Origin: Solea solea
Taxonomy: Eukaryota; Chordata; Actinopteri; Pleuronectiformes; Soleidae
Direction: 5' to 3'
Assembly (NCBI RefSeq): GCF_958295425.1
Contig: NC_081149.1
Coordinates: forward strand, 682,001-746,000
Length of the DNA stretch: 64,000 bases
A program made the translations under genes and the position numbers. This document shows positions 58,847-64,000 of this stretch, piece by piece (positions within the stretch are counted from its first letter, which is position 1; every line of letters begins with the position of its first letter). A model generated the notes under the pieces. It was given only the letters and a program-made list of their open reading frames with translations, did not search any database and was not told the DNA's origin.

Positions 58847-59447
58847 ATTGGACGTCATGGTGCTTGTGCCTACTTTAATTTGCCAGGACTTGTTAAGATC
58901 ACAATTAGTCTACATAAGAATTGAATTGAGTCAAACGATTACCATCAGAGCTGAGTTTCAAGACTTTAGAGCTCACTCTGTCGTTTACATCGATGACAGT
59001 GTTAAAGTCGCCACATAAAATAATTTTGTATCCGACCAATAGGGGTTCTTTAAGTCTTTTAAAAAGTTGAAAAATGTTTGTTCTCTCATGAGAGGTGTAC
59101 ACGTGTATCGTTCGTATTTTTTCTCCTCGGTAAAAACAATCCAACATGAGCAATCTACAAGGAATTAAATTAGGAAATCATTCGTTTTACGAATAATAGT
59201 GACATCACCAGTTTTAGAAAAAAGATCCCACCATCAGCTTTACTTTCGCCAATAGAAATTACACTTAGACCTTTGTTCCACATGCTGGATACCGTTACTC
59301 TTTACTTGTGTTCAGTCTCAGTTCTTGACAACATAATATGTCAAAGTCAGTTTTCAACAAGAATTTAATTTGTTGGGCTCTAAAAGAATTTGATTGGATG
59401 CCATGGGCATTCCAAGATGAAACTTTGGGGAAGGTCATAAATGTTTG
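58847..59447 (-). mobile_element. Decayed LINE endonuclease domain, copy 2
   Basis: Counterpart of 27960-28560, with the same stops and the CQE and GDFN blocks. Confidence 0.75.
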
Positions 59448-59477
59448 GGGGGTTATGGTGTGGGTTTGTCGTGATTT

Positions 59478-59481
59478 TATA

Positions 59482-59515
<34 letters not shown>

Positions 59516-59521
59516 TTATTT
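59478..59521. repeat. (TA)n microsatellite, copy 2
   Basis: Two bases longer than the copy at 28591, and so one of the few length differences between the segments. Confidence 0.9.
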
Positions 59522-59666
59522 TAAAATAAGTTGTTGCCAAAGTTGTTGCTGTAAGGGGGGCTCTCTGCTACAGCCTGCGGGTAAAGCGGGGTGCTGCCAA
59601 CTCGCTGACCCTGACCCTTATACCTATTCCAAGCCCTACCAGTAGAGGTCCCCCAAGCCCCAATTT

Positions 59667-60579
59667 ATGAGCTGGAATAAAATGATATCAAAGTTTAGTT
59701 GGGGTGGCAAAAGACCCACGATAAGACTGGAAACTCTCCAGCTGCCAAAAGAAGAAGGAGGGATGAGACTTCCAAAATTAAAGGAATACTACCATGCGGC
59801 CCAATTGAGATATATTGTAGGTTGGTGCAAACCAGACACAGTGAAATGAAATAGAAAAAGAGTTTGGAGAAAACCCAGTACAGAATATAATTGGGGATAA
59901 AGAAACATACAAGAAGATTCAAAACCAAATAGACACAATCACGATGTTCACATACAAAATATGGTTCAGCATAATAAAAAAATATAAGATACAGAAAGAC
60001 ACTAATTTATTGAATATGATAGCAATTTTACACCGACTAGGTACGATATAGGATTTAAACAGTGGACAACCAAGGGAATCACAGCATGGTGTGTTTTGGT
60101 GAAAGATGGACAGCTTGAGAGTTTCCAAAATATGACAGAAAAAAAGGATTTAGATAATCAATCATGAATTCTGTGGATTCCTGCAATTTAGAGACTACTA
60201 TATGAAAGAGATCAGGATGGACCCCTCCTGAGAAGTGAATAGTGTGATCCAGATCATCATAATCAACGCATACAAAGAAACCACAATTAGAATTATATTG
60301 GGACTATATAAAAAAAATGCTACAAAATACATAAAAAAAAAGATGGGAATCAGGATTTAACATAAAACTTAGTGATGAAGATTGGCTAAGATTGGTATAA
60401 TCTGCCAGACATTAGCCTCATGTATGAAACAAAGTGATTTTGAAGCAGAAACATATTTAGGTTACAAGGTCAGAGCTGCAGTGACTTCCTGACAAGTACA
60501 AATGAGCATTTCATGGGTTGTACTGGCAACAGATATGACAAATGTTGGGTGGCTGGGAGATTTTTTTTTAATCAGTCTT
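59667..60579 (+). mobile_element. Decayed L1-like ORF2 C-terminal fragment, copy 2
   Basis: Counterpart of 28778-29690 with the same frame breaks. Confidence 0.75.
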
Positions 60580-61178
60580 GAATATGTCAAAGATTACCCA
60601 CAATATTAACTTTGAAGCATTGTTAGTTTTGTGTAGCATCAGCTAAAACATGTACTCCCTCCCCTCTTAATTTGAAAAGAGGACATTTGTAATATGGAAA
60701 TGATTGAATATTTGGTGGTTTTGAGGAGGACTGATGCAGGACAAAAGTATTAATCTTTTATGACAACAATTCTTGGGAGTGAACATTCCTGCCATATACT
60801 CAAGTGTATGGTGAAAACAATGTTCAGTGTTCTATTGATCTATTAATAAAATGTTTTCATTTGAATTCCAATTTGCCAAGAGACCTTCTTACAAGAAAGT
60901 GTGCCATATGCACTAACACAGTGGAAATGAATCATAATGAAGCCTGAGGGTTAAGGAAACAGTTTGTCATCAACTAAATACTGTAGGTGTCCAAAGCCTG
61001 AGGGTCAGCCTCTTTCCCCGGATGAAGCAGAATCCAGTCACGTTAACTGTGCGTTGTAAGAATGGAAAAGACTGTCATAAAAAAAAAATAATAATTACAA
61101 CACCCACACTGTATCAACATTCAGAGTGGACCTAATTTTTAAGAATAGAGGGATAGATTTAGTGTATAGCCTACTTGT

Positions 61179-61389
61179 TAAATAGACAGGACAGTGCAGC
61201 AGCAGCACCAGCGAAGCTCTCTGAACAGATCAGCAATGTGACCCACAGTCCTCACAACCGAAGACGCAGCCGAAACACAGCAAGCGGTTCCGCGAAAACG
61301 GGAGCTTTGCAGCTGCGGGTCCGGGTGAGAGGACATCGGTTCTCACAGTGGAACTGTTCAGACAGCAAGTCTGGCTCCCGTGTAACGTC
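61179..61389. other. GC-rich CpG island-like patch, copy 2
   Basis: Counterpart of 30290-30500. It is preceded by gttaaatagac where copy 1 has gtttaacagac. Confidence 0.3.
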
Positions 61390-61653
61390 GCAGACAACAC
61401 CATCTCAGAGATAGGATACTGACTGCATTTAAACACTAAACTTTCGAAAAAAACAGCAAAGCGAAAAAGAAAAAAAAGAGCATGGAACATTTACATGTGC
61501 ATATATTAGTATTACCTATATTTCGATTAATGCGTGTGTGTTTAAATGCATGTGTATGTATGTAGTGAAAAGACGTAGTTACTGTAATTAACGAACACAT
61601 TTTAGCAATGGCCTGCTGTTTAGCTCATTATAATAATGTAAAATTTCACTTAC

Positions 61654-61820
61654 CTCTACATTTTTGAGCATCTTCCTGTGACATGTCAATAGCCTCCCTC
61701 TACCACCAACTTCCCCAGTAATTCCTTGGTCAGCGACTGATGCTGCAACTCCATTACATGTTCATCCACCTGCTGAGCAGACACTAACCTGTTCACGTTT
61801 TGGATATTAATCCGCTGCTG
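61654..61820 (-). pseudogene. Possible exon of an unidentified gene, copy 2
   Basis: Same as 30765-30931, including the internal stop and the gtaagt donor. Confidence 0.35.
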
Positions 61821-62197
61821 CTGTGGTGGGGAACTACGTTGCGTTGGAGTGTGACGATGGTCGATAATTATCTTAAAGCTACAGTAGTAGTTGAAATAAA
61901 CTGCCCCTTTGTTTCACCACACATGCATGGCAGAAATGTTCGCTTCCAAGATTTTTTGTAATAAAAACATAACAGATTAATCCTCTGCATTCTTTGTGCG
62001 TTTGGATTTTTTTTTGAGGATATCTTACACCAAATTGCTTCAAATTTGGTGTAGGTGAAGTTATTTTCCACTGTCAGGGAATATCAACATTTTTCATTAT
62101 CATATAACACACTATTCAATCAATATCTGAAGCTAAAATGATGTGGGTGTATTTTAGGGATATCATAGTATGGTGTGAATGTGGGTTTAGGAATAAA

Positions 62198-62239
62198 TGT
62201 GTGTGTGTGTGTCTGTGTCTGTGTGTCTGTGTGTATGTG
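62198..62239 (+). repeat. (TG)n microsatellite, copy 2
   Basis: Same as 31309-31350. Confidence 0.88.
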
Positions 62240-62499
62240 CAACTCCAGGCACTTCTTGTTCTCACATCAAGTTCAAATCGACATGATACACAGGCACCTA
62301 CACCTACAAAGAGGCTCATACACACATTCACTCCTTTGAGTAAAAAAAAGAAACAGGCATCTTGAGGGACTTCAAAGACTTGCCCTCTACGTGAACCCAA
62401 ACAAAAGTCTGGTTTTGTTTACACAGGTGCAATTACAGGTAAACACAATGTTTCACTTTGTTTGGGGCTCAATTCATCCTGACTGTCAAAGACACAGCC

Positions 62500-62544
62500 T
62501 CAGACGCTGAAGACCTCGACCTCATCAACATCAGTCACAATGTA
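62500..62544 (-). pseudogene. Possible terminal coding exon, copy 2
   Basis: Same as 31611-31655, with an intact acceptor and stop. Confidence 0.35.
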
Positions 62545-62676
62545 CTGAAAAAGAAAAAGGTTAAATAATTTATCAAAACTAACACTAACCCTATCATATT
62601 ATAGTGATTACATGTAAAATAATTACATCAAATCAAACATAAGCTAGATGTTTTGTATGACCTGTGTGATCATCCG

Positions 62677-62912
62677 TTTTTGATGAAGTTTAAAATCCAT
62701 AATTTGTATTAGTAGTGTATGATTTCACTTTCACTGAACTCAGTACCACCTATACTTCATATACTAGTAGTATGGAGTACTTTTACTGTATACGTTTTGG
62801 AGGAATATAGGGTCAAAGTTCACTTTTTGCAACAAACAATAGGGTAACATTTTTTGATGAAGTATAAAATCCTTATTTTTTATCAGTAGTTTATGATTTA
62901 ACTTTCACTGGA
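62677..62912 (+). repeat. Diverged 174-bp tandem duplication, copy 2
   Basis: Counterpart of 31788-32023. Confidence 0.65.
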
Positions 62913-62916
62913 CGTA

Positions 62917-63134
62917 TTCAGCTGAGGTTAGGCTGTTTTCGGATTTTTTTCTTTTTTCTACTGTCCCATAATATAAACCTCACTAATGAAGTTAACATCA
63001 TATAAGATATACTTCTGTACCCTCAGTGTTTGATTTTGCAATGATTTCACTGTTGGGATGTGTTTTTCTATTGGTGTCTGTTTGTGTGCGCATCCAGCCG
63101 AGATAAGGCTGTTTCGGATTTTTTTCTACTGTCC
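62917..63134 (-). repeat. Inverted 176-bp satellite block, copy 2
   Basis: Counterpart of 32028-32245, again the only antisense 176-bp units in this copy. Confidence 0.9.
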
Positions 63135-63233
63135 ACAGTACTGTGCAAAGGTTTTAGGCAGTTGTGAAAAAAATGAATCAATCATCAATCAACAAAATGC
63201 AGTGAATAAACAAAAGAGAAATCTAAATCACCC
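63135..63233. mobile_element. Short spacer with a DNA-transposon-like end, copy 2
   Basis: Counterpart of 32246-32344. Confidence 0.35.
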
Positions 63234-63624
63234 TTTGTGAGGTTTATGTTATGGGACAGTAGAAAAATGAAAAAAATCAGAAAACAGCCGTATCCCTGCT
63301 GAATGCGCACAAAAACAGAGACAAATAGAAAAACACATCCAAACAGTGAAATCATTGCAAAATCAAACACTGAAGGTATATAACTATATCTGATGAGATG
63401 TTAACTTTATTTGTGAGGTTTATGTTATGGGACAGTAGAAAAATGAAAAAAATTGCGAAAACAGCCGTATCCATGCTGAATGCGCACAAAAACAGAGACA
63501 AATAGAAAAACACATCCAAACAGTGAAATCATTGCAAAATCAAACACTGAGGGTACATCAATATACCTTATAAGATGTTAACTTCATATTATAGGACGGT
63601 AGAAAAAAGATTAAAATACCCTCG
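63234..63624 (+). repeat. 176-bp satellite ending in junction K, copy 2
   Basis: Counterpart of 32345-32735 at offset 30889. Confidence 0.9.
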
Positions 63625-63978
63625 ATCAGCCTTAGTCCCTGATACACATACGGAAAAATCAGACTCCTGGCTTAATGCCTTTAGGAATTATTACAAAAAA
63701 CACACCCGAACGGCTGACCATTGACCTTTTCCGAAAGTTGCACAGGTCTGAAACTCGGCAACCGGGATAAGCTTTAGTCCCTGATACACATACGGAAAAA
63801 TCAGACTCCTGACTCAATGCCTTTAGGAGTTATTACAAAAAACACACCACAGCGGCTGACCTTTGACCTTTCCAAAGGTTGCACGGGTCTGAAACTCGGC
63901 ACCCTTGATCAGCCAGGAGTCCCTGATACACATACGGAGAAATCAGCATCCGGGCTCATTGCCTTTAGGAATTATTGA
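63625..63978 (+). repeat. 141-bp satellite at the start of a composite module
   Basis: Counterpart of 32736-33089: two units plus the terminal unit. Small differences were seen (tttaggag versus ttcaggag, ctcggcaccc versus ctcgacaccc). Confidence 0.9.
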
Positions 63979-64000
63979 AGAAAAGACAGTTTCCCACCTT
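63979..64000 (+). repeat. Linker J, cut by the window end
   Basis: First 22 bases of J (agaaaagacagtttcccacc...). They predict that the module array of copy 2 continues beyond the window. Confidence 0.75.

Larger units (their letters stand above)
55659..62916. other. 7.3-kb non-satellite segment, copy 2
   Basis: Repeats 24771-32027 at offsets of 30887-30889. About a dozen substitutions and small indels were seen by eye inside it (for example cagggtctc/caggttctc, gtcaagcg/gtcaaacg, one A fewer in an A-run near 55980, two more bases in the TA tract, gggattagg/gggtttagg). Contents are the same. Stretches without features there are also empty of supported genes. Confidence 0.9.

Overview
The window looks like eukaryotic, AT-rich repetitive DNA, most probably from a teleost fish. 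The evidence is L1/Tx1-like and CR1/L2/Rex1-like non-LTR retrotransposon remnants, a PIF/Harbinger-type miniature element, and two spliced exons that resemble the vertebrate NIBAN (FAM129) family. There are no bacterial operons, no rRNA or tRNA genes and no complete protein-coding gene. The species was not identified.

Almost everything is built from two tandem satellites. One has a 141-bp monomer (a multiple of 3, so chance reading frames stay open) and the other a 176-bp monomer (the frame shifts at every monomer). They are joined by a conserved ~245-bp single-copy linker (called J here) on one side and a fixed junction (called K, ending in the string taccctcg) on the other. This gives composite modules [141]n-J-[176]m-K. 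Four modules lie in tandem at 32736-39168, and partial modules occur at 2044-3511, 3512-9945, 39169-45063 and 63625-64000. Two long 176-bp arrays (about 84 monomers at 9946-24770 and about 60 at 45064-55658) show higher-order repeats.

At the largest scale the window holds about 1.75 copies of a tandem duplication of 31-35 kb. The order in copy 1 is: LINE fragment B (5346-8160), 141-bp array, linker J carrying a 636-bp Harbinger-like MITE, long 176-bp array, a 7.3-kb non-satellite segment (24771-32027), inverted then direct 176-bp units, and composite modules. Copy 2 repeats this order from LINE C (39757-42570) to the window end. By eye the copies differ at only about 15 positions over ~9 kb of the non-satellite segment and its flank. 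They differ much more in monomer number: +5 of the 141-bp units after the LINE, about -24 of the 176-bp units in the long array, and one CR1/L2-like insertion plus three 141-bp units present only in copy 1. A third LINE copy (A, 1-2043) enters from the left edge.

The non-satellite segment contains two adjacent minus-strand exons of a NIBAN-like gene (27247-27402 and 26730-26822), two weaker candidate exons, decayed LINE pieces in head-to-head orientation, simple repeats, a perfect 16-bp hairpin and a CTCF-consensus match. It is bounded by 176-bp satellite in sense orientation on the left and antisense on the right. The overall picture is a recently expanded macrosatellite, perhaps pericentromeric or heterochromatic, that has captured gene and transposon fragments. 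No gene here appears intact, and assembly collapse or false duplication remains possible.
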